From positions 124,001-188,000 of the forward strand of contig CAVQNQ010000003.1 in NCBI GenBank assembly GCA_963714205.1: DNA of 64,000 nucleotides, written 5' to 3'. The notes beneath the pieces are model-generated. The model had not been told where the DNA came from, made no database searches, and was given only the letters and a program-made list of their open reading frames with translations. Origin of the DNA: CAVQNQ01 sp963714205 (lineage in GTDB: Bacteria; Acidobacteriota; Terriglobia; Bryobacterales; Bryobacteraceae). This document shows, piece by piece, positions 10,065 through 20,275 of this stretch. The position numbers and the translations under genes are program-made. Within the stretch, counting starts at the first letter, position 1; each line of letters begins with the position of its first letter.

Positions 10065-12146
10065 ATGAATCGGTCACGTAGCTCCGCTGCTTTCGGCAGG
10101 CTGGCCGCAGGTTTATTCCTACTCCACTGGGCCGCTGCCGCCCAGGAACCAAGGCCATCTTACTATCCGGAAAAACCGAAGGACGACAAGGCCGTGTACC
10201 TTGTTAAGGACCGTTTTCCGGTGCACGCGGACGGGATCGGCGACGATTCGGTTGCCATCCAGCAGGCCATCGATAAAGTCCGAAGTGCCGGCACGCAAGG
10301 CCAGGCTGCGGGCGCCGGGATCGTTTTCATCCCGGAGGGGCGGTACCGGCTATCCCAAACCATTTACGTTTGGCGCGGCATCCGGCTGATCGGCTACGGG
10401 AAACGCAAACCCGTGTTTGTGCTGGCGAAAGATACGCCGGGTTACCGGAGCGGCACGGGCAAGTACATGATCTACTTCGCCCACCAGCCCGGCGCGCCGG
10501 GGCAGCCCGTCATAGATGGCAACGAAGGCACGCTTTATTCCGGGCTCAGCAATATCGATATCGAGATTCAGGATGGGAACCCGGCCGCAATTGCCGTGAG
10601 GGCGCATTTCGCGCAGCACTCGGCCCTCGCGCACGTGGATTTCCGGATCGGCTCGGCGCTAGGCGCGGTGGAAGAGATCGGTCACGAAATCGAGGATTGC
10701 CGCTTCTTCGGCGGCGAGTTCGCAGTCCGCACGGCGGTGACCGCGGCCGGGTGGCAATCGCTGGTATTGGACTCCGAATTTACCGGCCAGCGGTCGGTCG
10801 CCATCGAGACGCATGAGGCCGGCATGACGGTGATCCGCTGCCGTTTTCGCAGCGTTCCCTACGGAATCCGAATCCCGATGCTCAGGGTGAGCCATCTCAC
10901 GGGAGAGTCCACCGACAAGCTCTACGTGAAGGATTCGCGTTTCGAAGACATCCCGGGCGCGGCGCTGTGGATTGCCCGCTACTACGATCCGAAAACGCAG
11001 ATTAATGTCGACGATGTGGAATGCGCCCGCGTCCCCGTTTTTCTAGAGTTCAACCCTTTCCTCGGAGGCCTCTCCAGAATCGCGGCGGACAAATTGAAGA
11101 TCTCCGGGGAAGGCGAGGTCTACGCGATCCGCAGCCTTTCTCACGGGCTGCACGTCGATGTTACGAACGGCAAGGATCCCGCGCGTAAGCGGGACACGGT
11201 CGTGGAGCGGGTCCCGCTTTCCTCGATGACTCCGATTCCGAAGAAGGATTTTCCCGAGTTACCGCCGCAATCTTCCTGGGTGAACATAGCCGACCTGGGA
11301 GCCAAAGGCGACGGCGCCACCGACGATACGGCCGTATTCCGCGCGGCCATTGCGCAGCACAAAGCCATCTACCTTCCGCAGGGGTCGTACCGGATCTCCG
11401 ATACTCTCACGCTGGGACCGGATACCGCCCTGGTGGGGCTCCAGCCGACGGAAACCCGGTTGGTTCTTCTCCCCTCGACTCCCGGATTCACCGACGCCTC
11501 CCAACCCAAGCCGGTGATTCTGGCGCCAAAAGGCTCTACGCCGATCGTCTCCGGCATCGGGATTCTGCTGCAGAACAGCAACCCGGGCGCCGTTGGCGTG
11601 AAGTGGACGGCCGCAGCCGGGTCCTACATGGATGACGTCACGATCAACACCTCCCGAACCCGGACGGGCACGGAGCAATACTACGGCCTTTGGATCGCCG
11701 ACGGAGGCACGGGGACTTTCAAGGGCGTCTGGACTCCCAGCGAATCGGCTACGGCCGGGCTGGCCATTACCGATACTTCAACTCCCGGCACCATGTACCA
11801 GATGTCGGTCGAGCACCACCGCAAGGTCGAGATCGTTCTGAGGAACGTCGCCAACTGGACGTTCAATACAATCCAGACGGAAGAGATAGCGGGCAGCGAG
11901 GCCACGGCGTCGATGCAAATGGAGAACTGCAAGCACCTGAAATTCGTAAATTACTTCATGTATCACAACTCCGGGACCAACACGCCTTTCCAGTACGGCA
12001 TCCGAATCGCAAATTCGAGTGACATCGTGTTCCGCGGGGTCCACAATTTCAGTGGAGGGCCGTTCCCGTTCGACAACACGCTGCTCGACACCGACTCCGG
12101 CGCGCTGGTAGCCCATCCCGAAATCGCAGTGCTGAGCGTGAGATAA
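10065..12146 (+). CDS. Exported double pectate-lyase-like beta-helix protein (GH55-like)
   Basis: 693 residues with GGAGGG about 9 nt before ATG and a signal peptide ending AAAAQ. Two Pectate_lyase_3-type modules are visible. The first starts with DGIGDDSVAIQQAID and FIPEGRYRLSQTI (about residues 60-110); the second with IADLGAKGDGATDDTAVFRAA and IYLPQGSYRIS (about residues 410-450). Two such right-handed helices side by side are the GH55 arrangement (exo-beta-1,3-glucanases) and also occur in pectin-acting enzymes. The exact glycan cannot be told from the sequence. It precedes the GH39-like gene by about 30 nt and is probably co-transcribed with it. Confidence 0.8.
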   Translation: MNRSRSSAAFGRLAAGLFLLHWAAAAQEPRPSYYPEKPKDDKAVYLVKDRFPVHADGIGDDSVAIQQAIDKVRSAGTQGQAAGAGIVFIPEGRYRLSQTIYVWRGIRLIGYGKRKPVFVLAKDTPGYRSGTGKYMIYFAHQPGAPGQPVIDGNEGTLYSGLSNIDIEIQDGNPAAIAVRAHFAQHSALAHVDFRIGSALGAVEEIGHEIEDCRFFGGEFAVRTAVTAAGWQSLVLDSEFTGQRSVAIETHEAGMTVIRCRFRSVPYGIRIPMLRVSHLTGESTDKLYVKDSRFEDIPGAALWIARYYDPKTQINVDDVECARVPVFLEFNPFLGGLSRIAADKLKISGEGEVYAIRSLSHGLHVDVTNGKDPARKRDTVVERVPLSSMTPIPKKDFPELPPQSSWVNIADLGAKGDGATDDTAVFRAAIAQHKAIYLPQGSYRISDTLTLGPDTALVGLQPTETRLVLLPSTPGFTDASQPKPVILAPKGSTPIVSGIGILLQNSNPGAVGVKWTAAAGSYMDDVTINTSRTRTGTEQYYGLWIADGGTGTFKGVWTPSESATAGLAITDTSTPGTMYQMSVEHHRKVEIVLRNVANWTFNTIQTEEIAGSEATASMQMENCKHLKFVNYFMYHNSGTNTPFQYGIRIANSSDIVFRGVHNFSGGPFPFDNTLLDTDSGALVAHPEIAVLSVR

Positions 12147-12177
12147 TCTCCAAAAGCGGCGAAAGAGGATCTGCCCC

Positions 12178-13840
12178 ATGAGGTTCTTGCGGGTACTTGC
12201 CTGTGCGATGACTCTCGGCGCGTTGCAGGCCCAGCCTGTTTCCATCCAGGTCGACGCGCAAACCAGGCTGGGTCCATTGCGCCCCATCTGGAGCTTCTTC
12301 GGCTACGACGAAGCCAACTACACGTACATGAAGGACGGCAAGAAGCTGCTTTCCGAGCTGGCCGCCCTGAGCCCGGTTCCCGTCTACGTGCGCACGCATT
12401 TCCTGCTGGCCACCGGCGATGGGATTCCCGGCCTGAAGTGGAGACTCCACCAACGCGTACACCGAAGACAGCTCCGGTAAGCCGCACTACGACTGGACCA
12501 TCATCGACCGGGTCTTCGATACCTACGTGGAGCGGAAGATGAAGCCGCTGGTCGAGATCGGTTTCATGCCGGAAGCGTTGTCCACCAACCCGGAGCCCTA
12601 CCGAACCGCCCGGCCCCCGCAGAATCTCTGGACCGGAGTCGGCGCGGCCTATCCGCCGAAGGACTACAACAAATGGGCGGAGCTGATCTACCAGTGGGTG
12701 CGGCATTCCGTCGACAAGTATGGCCGGCAGGAAGTGGAAACCTGGTGGTGGGAGGTTTGGAACGAGCCCGATGGCGGCTATTGGCGTGGCACGGGCGAGG
12801 AATACCAGAAGTTGTACGACTACACCGCCGACGCCCTGAAGCGCGCGCTGCCCACGGCGCGCATCGGCGGACCGCACGTGACCGGCCCGGGCAGCGAGAG
12901 ATCCAACGGATTTCTGACCGCGTTCCTGGAACACGTGCTGCATGGTAAGAACTATGCCACCGGCAAGACCGGTTCGCCTCTTGACTATGTGGGTTTCCAT
13001 GCCAAGGGAAGCCCGCGATTCGTGGATGGCTCCGTGGTCATGGGAATCGCAAACCAGCTGCGCAGCCTCGACAAAGGCTTCGAGATCGTCTCGTCTTTTC
13101 CGGAACTGAAGGACCGCCCGGTCATCATCGGTGAATCCGACCCCGAAGGCTGCGCCGCATGTTCCGCGAGTTCCAACCCGCAGAACGGCTACCGCAACGG
13201 GATCATGTACGCCAGCTATGAGGCCGCGGTGATGCCGCGGCATCTTGATTTGGCGGCCAAACATCACATCAACCTGATCGGCGCGGTGACCTGGGCCTTC
13301 GAGTTTGAAGACCAGCCTTATTTCGACGGGTTCCGCGACCTGGCCACCAACGGCATCGATAAACCGGTGCTCAACGTTTTTCGGATGCTGGGCAAGATGA
13401 CCGGAGACCGATTAGCCGTCGAAGATCCCGCTGCCATCCCACTGGATCAGATCGTGGCTAACGGCGTCCGAAACCAGCCGGACATCTACGCCTTCGCCAG
13501 CCGGGATACGCGGTCCGTCGCGGTTCTGGTTTCCAATTACCACGATTCCGAAAAACCCGGGGCGGCGGCGCAGATCGAACTCACCATCGCGGGGCTGCCC
13601 TCCGGCAGCCTGACTCTGCATCACTACCGGGTGGATGGCGAGTTCAGCAATTCCTACGAGCACTGGAAGAAAATGGGATCTCCCCAGAAGCCCACTCCGG
13701 CTCAGTATTCCGAGTTGGAACAAGCGGGCCAGTTGCAGACTGTCGCCGCCCCCGGAACGATCGCAGTTCAAGGCGGGAAAGCGAAGGTGAGTTTCTCCCT
13801 GCCGCTCCATGGTATCTCGCTGATCCAGCTGACCTGGTAG
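12178..13840 (+). pseudogene. GH39-like beta-xylosidase gene, one frameshift
   Basis: The first frame (12178-12480) gives a signal peptide and the N-terminus through GDGIPGLKW. The second frame continues DSTNAYTEDSSGKPHYDW without loss of residues, so one extra base near 12442 accounts for the break. The repaired product is about 553 residues. WWWEVWNEPDGG holds the clan GH-A acid/base Glu and VIIGESDPEG the candidate nucleophile. A C-terminal beta-sandwich (residues about 420-550) is typical of GH39 enzymes. The product would act on xylosides or related glycosides outside the cytoplasm. An AAAGAGG site lies 11 nt before ATG 12178. Whether the gene is dead or mis-assembled cannot be decided here. 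Confidence 0.85.
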
Positions 13841-13874
13841 GATTTTTTTGAGTTATTACGGAGGAATTTATAGA

Positions 13875-15497
13875 ATGACGCGAAAGACCTCTCTGCCTCA
13901 CAAGACCATCCGTCTGGGTTTGGTCCTGGCAGCCGCCCTTTCCCTTGCCTTCGGGCAAGCCAAGCCCATTCCACAACTGGTGAAGAAGGGCGACAAGTTC
14001 GCGTTTATGGTGGACGGGAAGCCGTTCATCATTCTGGGCGGCCAGGTCAATAACGACAGCGCCTTCCCGGACCGCATGGAGCGCGCCTGGCCCAAGATGA
14101 AAGCCATGAACGTGAACACCGTCGAGTATCCGGTCTACTGGAACGAAATCGAGCGCGAGGAAGGCCAGTTCGATTTCCGGAACTTCGACCAGATCCTGCG
14201 ACGGGCGCGCGCCGAGGGATTTCGGGTTGACCTGCTCTGGTTCGGCACCTGGAAGAACGGGGCCATGGATTGGGCGCCGAACTGGGTTAAGTCCGATCTC
14301 AAGCGCTTCCCCCGCGTCCTGGATTCCGGCGGGAATCCCATTCGTGTGCTCTCGCCGCACTCCAAAACCACCCTGGAGGCGGACAAGAAGGCCTATGTGG
14401 CCATGATGACGCACCTACGCCAGGTTGACGAGGCCGACCGCACCGTCATTTTGATGCAGGTAGAGAACGAATCCGGCCTGCTCGGTAGCGTGCGTGACTA
14501 CTCGCCGGAGGCCACCAAGCTCTTCAACGGCCCGGCGCCCGCGCCGCTGGTAACAGCCTTGAAGAAGAAGCCCGGCACCTGGAAAGAGGTCTTTGGCAGC
14601 CGGCTGGCGGAGGAGTCCTTCACCGCCTATTACCTCTCCTCTTATATCAATGAGGTCGCCAAGGCCGGCAAGCAGGTTTATCCGCTGACCACCTACGTCA
14701 ATGCCTGGACCGGCGGCGAAGACACCGCCGACCAGTTCGAACTATTCGATCGCGCGGGCGAGTCCTACCCCAGCGGCGGGCCGGTATCCCACATGCTGGA
14801 CCTGTGGAAGGCGGCCGCGCCCGACATCGACATCCTCTCCGCGGACACCTCCGTGCAACCCTTCGGCAACTTCCGGATGATCAATTCGCGCTACAGCCGC
14901 CCCGACAACCCTTACTGGAGCCCCGAGGCGGGCAGGACCATGTCGGGCGCGCGCGCGTTCTTCTATGCGCTGGCGCAATTCTCGGCCATCGGCTTCGGCG
15001 CTTACGGAGTGGACTCCGGCGCCGGTCCGGAGCTGGAAGGCCGCTTTGTCGACCTGGGCGCGGACTACCGTCTGGTCCAAGCCTCCATGCCGGCCATCAT
15101 CGACTTGCAGGCAGCGGGAAAGCTCAGGGCCGCGATCGAGGAAGAAGGGATCCGGGGAAAGAACCTGATCAACGACCGCTACCATATTTTGGTTCGCTTC
15201 CTCCCCGCGCCCGCTCCGCCTTCACAATCGCCGGCGCCTACCGCGCGCGTGCTAGTGGGCGAATTGGGGCCGGACGAGTTTCTGATCATAGGCTTTCAAG
15301 CCGGGGTGGATTTCCGGCCCGCGCTCGGCTCAGGCTTCACCTCCGCCCAATTCCTCCAGGTCGAGGAGGGGGTCTATGAGAACGGGCAGTGGAAGACGAC
15401 CAATATCGGCCGGACCTATCAGGGATCCTACACTCCCCCCAGCGTTTCGCTCCCGGCTCAAGGCGCCATCTACCGCGTGAAGCTCATGCGCTACTGA
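13875..15497 (+). CDS. Exported GH35-type beta-galactosidase-like protein (subfamily A)
   Basis: 540 residues from ATG 13875, with GGAGGA about 9 nt upstream; an in-frame ATG at 13848 lacks a site. A signal peptide ends near SLAFGQ. It is clearly homologous to 3410-5029 along its whole length, including VDGKPFIILGGQVNN, QVENESG (acid/base) and the C-terminal ...GAIYRVK strand. The nucleophile segment differs: PEAGRTMSG instead of VVETGGG, and the preceding strand reads DILSADTSVQPFG rather than DVIGPDIYHQSP. This suggests a changed substrate pocket. It follows the GH39-like gene by 34 nt. Confidence 0.9.
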   Translation: MTRKTSLPHKTIRLGLVLAAALSLAFGQAKPIPQLVKKGDKFAFMVDGKPFIILGGQVNNDSAFPDRMERAWPKMKAMNVNTVEYPVYWNEIEREEGQFDFRNFDQILRRARAEGFRVDLLWFGTWKNGAMDWAPNWVKSDLKRFPRVLDSGGNPIRVLSPHSKTTLEADKKAYVAMMTHLRQVDEADRTVILMQVENESGLLGSVRDYSPEATKLFNGPAPAPLVTALKKKPGTWKEVFGSRLAEESFTAYYLSSYINEVAKAGKQVYPLTTYVNAWTGGEDTADQFELFDRAGESYPSGGPVSHMLDLWKAAAPDIDILSADTSVQPFGNFRMINSRYSRPDNPYWSPEAGRTMSGARAFFYALAQFSAIGFGAYGVDSGAGPELEGRFVDLGADYRLVQASMPAIIDLQAAGKLRAAIEEEGIRGKNLINDRYHILVRFLPAPAPPSQSPAPTARVLVGELGPDEFLIIGFQAGVDFRPALGSGFTSAQFLQVEEGVYENGQWKTTNIGRTYQGSYTPPSVSLPAQGAIYRVKLMRY

Positions 15498-15514
15498 ACT
15501 CCGGTTCGGCCCCG

Positions 15515-16693
15515 TTATTCCGTTTGGGTGCAGCAGGCGTAAGCGGATAGATCCTCTTCCACGGGACGCCTGTTGCGGCCCAGATTCGGAGGCAGGTCCA
15601 ACATCGGACCGCGCCACTCCAGCATGATGTCCGTGTCGGCGTGAAGCCGGTACTTCTTTTGCACCTCGGCGATCTTGGCGCCAACCACGTCGATCTTGGT
15701 TAGATCGTATTGACCCAGGCCGGCCTGGTACGCGTAGTTGAGATAGCCCGGCCAACTGGCGTCGATTCCCATGCACTCCAGGCACACGCGATCCACCGCC
15801 AGAAAATCCGTCGAGGCCAAAGCGATCCGATGCCGCACCGGCGTCCCCTGCCCGGGACCGTTGCCTTCCATGCCCTCGAATCCGTCCACGACCCCGATTC
15901 CCCAGTTGGTGGGGAGCATTCGCTGGGTGGCCATATACATGTTGTAGTTGCCCCCCCGGACGCCTACGTGAAACTTGCGCTTCTCGCTCAGCGCAAAAAC
16001 CCCCACTCCTGGGGGAGTGTGCAGCGCCGCTCCCACGACCATGTTCTTGATCGCCAAAGTTGCCACCACGAAGTTATGCGTCTTCATCACCGCCGCGGAA
16101 ATGACGAAAGCGTCGGGGTCCACGAATCGAACTCCCAGCCGGATGGGGATCAAATGCATGTCGTAGTCTATCCCGTACATGAGTCCCCAGTGGTTCTGCT
16201 CCTCGTTGGGAATCTCAAACTTCAAGTCCATGGACTTGTACTCGGCGAAGACCTTGTCCCAGCCATACTTGGTGAAGCACACCTTGGCCGGATCCATCCC
16301 GGTATCTCCGAACACCACGGGGCCTTTGAAGCGCGGAGCCAGGTAGTCGAAGATTCCCCGCACGGCATCGGCTTGCGTGCCGGCCACCGGCCTGGTAAGC
16401 GATTCGTTGCCGTTGGGTTTGAGGAATACATACTTCTTGGCCTTGAGAGCGGGCCGGATCTGGTCGTCGATCGCGACCAGCGCGTCGTAGATATTCTTGC
16501 GCCGGTTTTCACCCTGAATCAGGGATACTGTAGAGCGCCGATTGAAATACTGGAAATACTTGGCCGCATCGGCAGTGCCCTGGCGGGGGTCCGCCCGCTT
16601 CTCAGGCGGTGTCTGCTGCCCTTCTAATGCCAGCCCTTGCGCGGCGGCAATCGCCCCCGCGCGGGCAAAGAAAGATCTGCGCGTAACTGACAT
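15515..16693 (-). CDS. Tat-exported DUF362 protein (paralogue 1)
   Basis: 392 residues with a twin-arginine signal, TRRSFFARAGAIAAAQG. The body matches the DUF362 family: FKGPVVFGDTG, the KTHNFVVATLAIKNMVVG block, GFEGMEGNGP and DRVCLECMGI. No ferredoxin-type CxxCxxC motif is present, although some DUF362 proteins have one. GAGGAGG lies 11 nt upstream of ATG 16693. It is convergent with the GH35 gene and divergent from the receptor gene. The function of this exported group is unknown; the family recurs twice more in this locus (22866 and 31823), always among GH35 genes. Confidence 0.85.
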   Translation of the reverse strand: MSVTRRSFFARAGAIAAAQGLALEGQQTPPEKRADPRQGTADAAKYFQYFNRRSTVSLIQGENRRKNIYDALVAIDDQIRPALKAKKYVFLKPNGNESLTRPVAGTQADAVRGIFDYLAPRFKGPVVFGDTGMDPAKVCFTKYGWDKVFAEYKSMDLKFEIPNEEQNHWGLMYGIDYDMHLIPIRLGVRFVDPDAFVISAAVMKTHNFVVATLAIKNMVVGAALHTPPGVGVFALSEKRKFHVGVRGGNYNMYMATQRMLPTNWGIGVVDGFEGMEGNGPGQGTPVRHRIALASTDFLAVDRVCLECMGIDASWPGYLNYAYQAGLGQYDLTKIDVVGAKIAEVQKKYRLHADTDIMLEWRGPMLDLPPNLGRNRRPVEEDLSAYACCTQTE

Positions 16694-16790
16694 GGCTCAA
16701 TGACCTCCTCACGAGCGCGGCTCGGAAATCAGTTTGCCGTCCGGGCCCGCGTCGATTATACATCGATTCCCTTTTCGCGCTGCGCCGATG

Positions 16791-16796
16791 GACTTA
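16791..16796 (+). promoter_or_regulatory. Possible -10 box of the receptor gene
   Basis: A TTATAC-type AT-rich hexamer in otherwise GC-rich DNA, about 65 nt before the TonB-receptor start and in the divergent gap shared with the DUF362 gene. No convincing -35 box is seen. Confidence 0.3.
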
Positions 16797-16860
16797 TACT
16801 ATTTGCAAGCGTCTCACTTTGGTTTGCGGCAATGCGGAAACGCACGGGAAGCGCCGTTCG

Positions 16861-19800
16861 ATGAGATCGGTTAAAAGCTTGCCTATACGACCACGATCCC
16901 TGGATTCACGGCCTTTTCGCGGGGGTGCGCGCGGGCTTTGTCTCCTGAAGCTCATGCTGGCGCTGGCGGTCCCGATGGCGATTTCGCTATCGGCATTCGG
17001 CCAGGTGACGGCCGCCATTTCCGGAAGAATCGAGGACGCATCCGGCGCCGCCATACGCGGCGTCGCCGTCACGATCGAGAATCTGGAAACCGGCGTCACG
17101 CGGGTTGTCGCCACGGACGAGGCGGGCGATTTTAGAGCCATGTCTCTGCCGGTCGGCCCATACCAGGTGCGGGCCGAAAAGGCGGGCTTCAAGACGGGCG
17201 TTCGAAACGGCGTCAACCTGGCGGTTGGGCAGGACGCGGTGGTGAACCTGCGCCTCGCCCTGGGCAATCTCGCTCAGGAAGTGACCGTCACGGAAGCATC
17301 TCCCGTGGTTAATACGACGGCCTCCTCGGTTTCGGGACTCGTGGGAGAGCGCGCCGTGAAAGACCTGCCGCTCAACGGCCGCAGTTTCGATAATCTGATG
17401 ACCCTCAACCCCGGAGTCGTGAACTACGGTTTGAAGAGCGCCGGCACGAGCACCAGCAACGGCAATACGTTCTCGGCGGCGGGGCGGCGGCCGGCCGAAA
17501 ACCTGGTGCTGCTCAATGGCATCGAGTACACCGGGTCGAGCCAGCTCGCCATCACTCCCGGCGGAGTCAGCGGGAATCTCCTGGGAATAGACGCCGTGCG
17601 CGAGTTCAACGTCCAGACCGACACATATGGCGCCGAATACGGGAAACGCTCCGGCGCGCAAGTCGGCGTTGTGACGCAATCCGGAACCAACGCGCTGCAT
17701 GGAACGCTGCTCGAGTTCTTCCGCAACAGCGCGCTCGATGCGCGCAGCTTTTTCGCCCAAACGTCTTTCACTCCTCCCTTCCGCCAAAACCAGTTCGGAG
17801 GCGCGCTGGGAGGCCCTCTCGAGAAGAACCGCGTCTTCCTCTTCGGCGATTACGAGGGCTTCCGGCAGGCCGAAACACTGAGCAGCGTCAGCGTGGTTCC
17901 CGATGCGCAAGTGCGCCTGGGAGCCTTCCCCAGCTCCTCCGGCAATTACGTGCCAGTGGCCAATCTCAGCCCGGCGATGCTGCCCTATTTCTCTCTCTGG
18001 CCGCAACCCAACGGCCCCGAGTTGCGCGTGAACGGGATGCCCAGCGGCACGGCGTTTTCATACAACAATCCCAAACAAGATATCCGCGAGGATTTCGGCG
18101 CCCTCCGGCTGGACTACCAGATCCGCGAGCGCGACTCGCTTTCAGCGGCCTACACGATAGACAACGGCGATAGTCTGGTTCCCCTGGCCGACCCCTTGTT
18201 CGCGTCGTACACGGCCCTCGGCATGCAGGTCGCCAGCTTGCAGGAGACGCATATTTTCTCGCCCGACATGCTCAATGCGCTTCGCATCGGCTTTTCGCGC
18301 GCGGCTTTCAGTCTGGATTCGTCTCCCCTGGCGCAATTCCCCGCCAGTCTCTCCTTCGTCGAGGGAAGCGGGCCGGGCGGGATTGTGGTCAATGGCGGCG
18401 TCACCACCACCGGCCTTTCCGGCATTACATCCGCCGGGCCCAATAATGCCGCCGGCGTGTGGAACCGGCGGAATCTTTTCACCTACGCGGACGATGTGCA
18501 GATTGCCAAGGGAGCGCACCAGATTACCGCCGGTGTGTGGTTCCAGCGGCTCCAGGACAATGAAGACTCGGCCTCGCGCCAGCTTGGGCAGGCTACGTTT
18601 AGCAGCCTGACCACATTCCTGCAGGGAACCGTGAGCAGCTTTCAGGCGGTTCCGAGCGCCAATGAACTGGGATGGAGAAGTCTCTTTGGAGCGTGGTACT
18701 TCCAAGATGCGGTCAAGGTGCGCCGCAATCTCACGATCCGGGCCGGCGTCCGGGACGAATTTACCACCGGTTGGAACGAGGAATCCGGAAGGGCCGCCAA
18801 TTACATCGCCGATGCGGACGGCGTGCTGGAGACCGCTCCGCGCGTGGGCACTTCGGCCTTCACGAAAAATCGCGCCACCAGGCTGATCGGCGCCCGTATC
18901 GGCCTGGCATGGGACCCCTCCGGAAACGGAAAGACGGCCGTCCGCGCGGGATTCGGGACCTACTATTCGCTGCTCGACGACCTCAGTTTCCTGCTCAATT
19001 CGCTGCCTCCGGCCAACGGATCGGTCTCATCTTCCGGGCAGTTGTCTTCGATTGTGCCCATCGTTCCGGGCGCCGCCGTTCCGCCGTCGTGCGGCCCGGG
19101 CGTTTCCACGCCTTGTACTACCTACGCTCCGCAGGGGGTTCAAGCCGACGCGAAAACTCCGGCGGTTCAGGGATGGAACTTCTCGGTGGAACGCCAACTC
19201 GACCCGGCCACCGCTCTGCGCGCGTCCTACGTGGGGTCTTTCGGCTACCATGGCCTGCTGAGCGTCGATCCCAACGACATTCCGGCGCAGATTTGTTCCG
19301 CTCCGGGCGGCTGCCAGGCCGGCGGCGTCGCCTCCGGCGGAACTCCCGCCACCGCCGCGAACCAGAGCCATGTGGCCGAAGGCGCGCAGTATATCCCTGT
19401 GGGAACGCGCCCCAATCCTTACCTCGGCGCGGGCTTCTTCTGGTACACCGAGGGCAACAGCAGCTATAACGCTTTCCAAGCCGACGTGTCTCATCGCCTG
19501 AGCGGGGGCTTCGAGATTCGCGCCAACTACACCTGGTCGAAAAATCTGGATATGAATTCGGGGCTCACGGGCGCGCAGGCACAGAACCAGGCTCAGATGA
19601 TCTTGGACCGCAACGATCCGCGGCGAGACTGGGGCCCCTCGGCCTTGAACGTAACTTCCCAGGCCGGCATCTCCGGCCGCTATGAGCTGCCGTTTGGCCA
19701 TGGCAAACGCTGGATGAAGAATGCCGGCGGCATCGAGGGCAAGCTGGCCGGCGGATGGCAGTTGAACGGGATTGCCACGCTGCTCAGCGGTTTTCCCTTC

Positions 19801-20214
19801 ACGCCCCTGATCGGCACGAACCGCTCGGGCGATGGAGACACCCGGAATCCCGACCGGCCTTCCGCAAACCCTTCGTTCACGGGACCGGTTTTGCTGGGGC
19901 AAGCGGGCCAATGGTTCAATCCGAATGCCTTCGTTCTGCCCGCGGCCGGCACTTACGGGAATTTGGGTAGAGGCGTGTTTGACGGGCCGGGACTGGCCGA
20001 TTTGGACCTGTCGTTGTTCAAGAACACGGCGGTATCGGAAAAGGCCAGCTTGCAGTTTCGAGCCGAGGTCTTCAACGTTCTCAACCACGCCAACCTGGGT
20101 ACGCCCAACGCGACTGTGTTCTCGAACGGAACCATCAATGCGTCCGCCGGATTGATCACGACCCTCGCGACTAACCCGCGCCAGATTCAATTCGGGCTGA
20201 AGCTGATCTTCTGA
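16861..20214 (+). CDS. TonB-dependent receptor with N-terminal regulatory-like domain
   Basis: 1117 residues from ATG 16861. An in-frame start at 16819 would add 14 residues but sits near the probable promoter. After the signal peptide (ends ...SAFGQ) comes a carboxypeptidase-regulatory-like domain (about residues 40-125: SGRIEDASGAAIRGVAVTI, FRAMSLPVGPYQV). A plug (VKDLPLNGRSFDNLMTLNPG) and a large beta-barrel ending in ...IQFGLKLIF follow; the C-terminal Phe is typical of outer-membrane proteins. This is the common acidobacterial Oar-like receptor type. It is the only receptor in the locus, so it is the best candidate for glycan-fragment uptake. No SusD partner is visible. Confidence 0.9.
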   Translation: MRSVKSLPIRPRSLDSRPFRGGARGLCLLKLMLALAVPMAISLSAFGQVTAAISGRIEDASGAAIRGVAVTIENLETGVTRVVATDEAGDFRAMSLPVGPYQVRAEKAGFKTGVRNGVNLAVGQDAVVNLRLALGNLAQEVTVTEASPVVNTTASSVSGLVGERAVKDLPLNGRSFDNLMTLNPGVVNYGLKSAGTSTSNGNTFSAAGRRPAENLVLLNGIEYTGSSQLAITPGGVSGNLLGIDAVREFNVQTDTYGAEYGKRSGAQVGVVTQSGTNALHGTLLEFFRNSALDARSFFAQTSFTPPFRQNQFGGALGGPLEKNRVFLFGDYEGFRQAETLSSVSVVPDAQVRLGAFPSSSGNYVPVANLSPAMLPYFSLWPQPNGPELRVNGMPSGTAFSYNNPKQDIREDFGALRLDYQIRERDSLSAAYTIDNGDSLVPLADPLFASYTALGMQVASLQETHIFSPDMLNALRIGFSRAAFSLDSSPLAQFPASLSFVEGSGPGGIVVNGGVTTTGLSGITSAGPNNAAGVWNRRNLFTYADDVQIAKGAHQITAGVWFQRLQDNEDSASRQLGQATFSSLTTFLQGTVSSFQAVPSANELGWRSLFGAWYFQDAVKVRRNLTIRAGVRDEFTTGWNEESGRAANYIADADGVLETAPRVGTSAFTKNRATRLIGARIGLAWDPSGNGKTAVRAGFGTYYSLLDDLSFLLNSLPPANGSVSSSGQLSSIVPIVPGAAVPPSCGPGVSTPCTTYAPQGVQADAKTPAVQGWNFSVERQLDPATALRASYVGSFGYHGLLSVDPNDIPAQICSAPGGCQAGGVASGGTPATAANQSHVAEGAQYIPVGTRPNPYLGAGFFWYTEGNSSYNAFQADVSHRLSGGFEIRANYTWSKNLDMNSGLTGAQAQNQAQMILDRNDPRRDWGPSALNVTSQAGISGRYELPFGHGKRWMKNAGGIEGKLAGGWQLNGIATLLSGFPFTPLIGTNRSGDGDTRNPDRPSANPSFTGPVLLGQAGQWFNPNAFVLPAAGTYGNLGRGVFDGPGLADLDLSLFKNTAVSEKASLQFRAEVFNVLNHANLGTPNATVFSNGTINASAGLITTLATNPRQIQFGLKLIF

Positions 20215-20275
20215 GCATTCCGGCGTGCGGGATGGTAAAATCCTCCACGAACGACAGATTCCGACGAGGCGTGAA

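Noticed and set aside
11963..13267. 434-codon minus-strand frame over the GH39-like gene
   Set aside because: It overlaps the conserved catalytic NEP region on the other strand and has no family resemblance.
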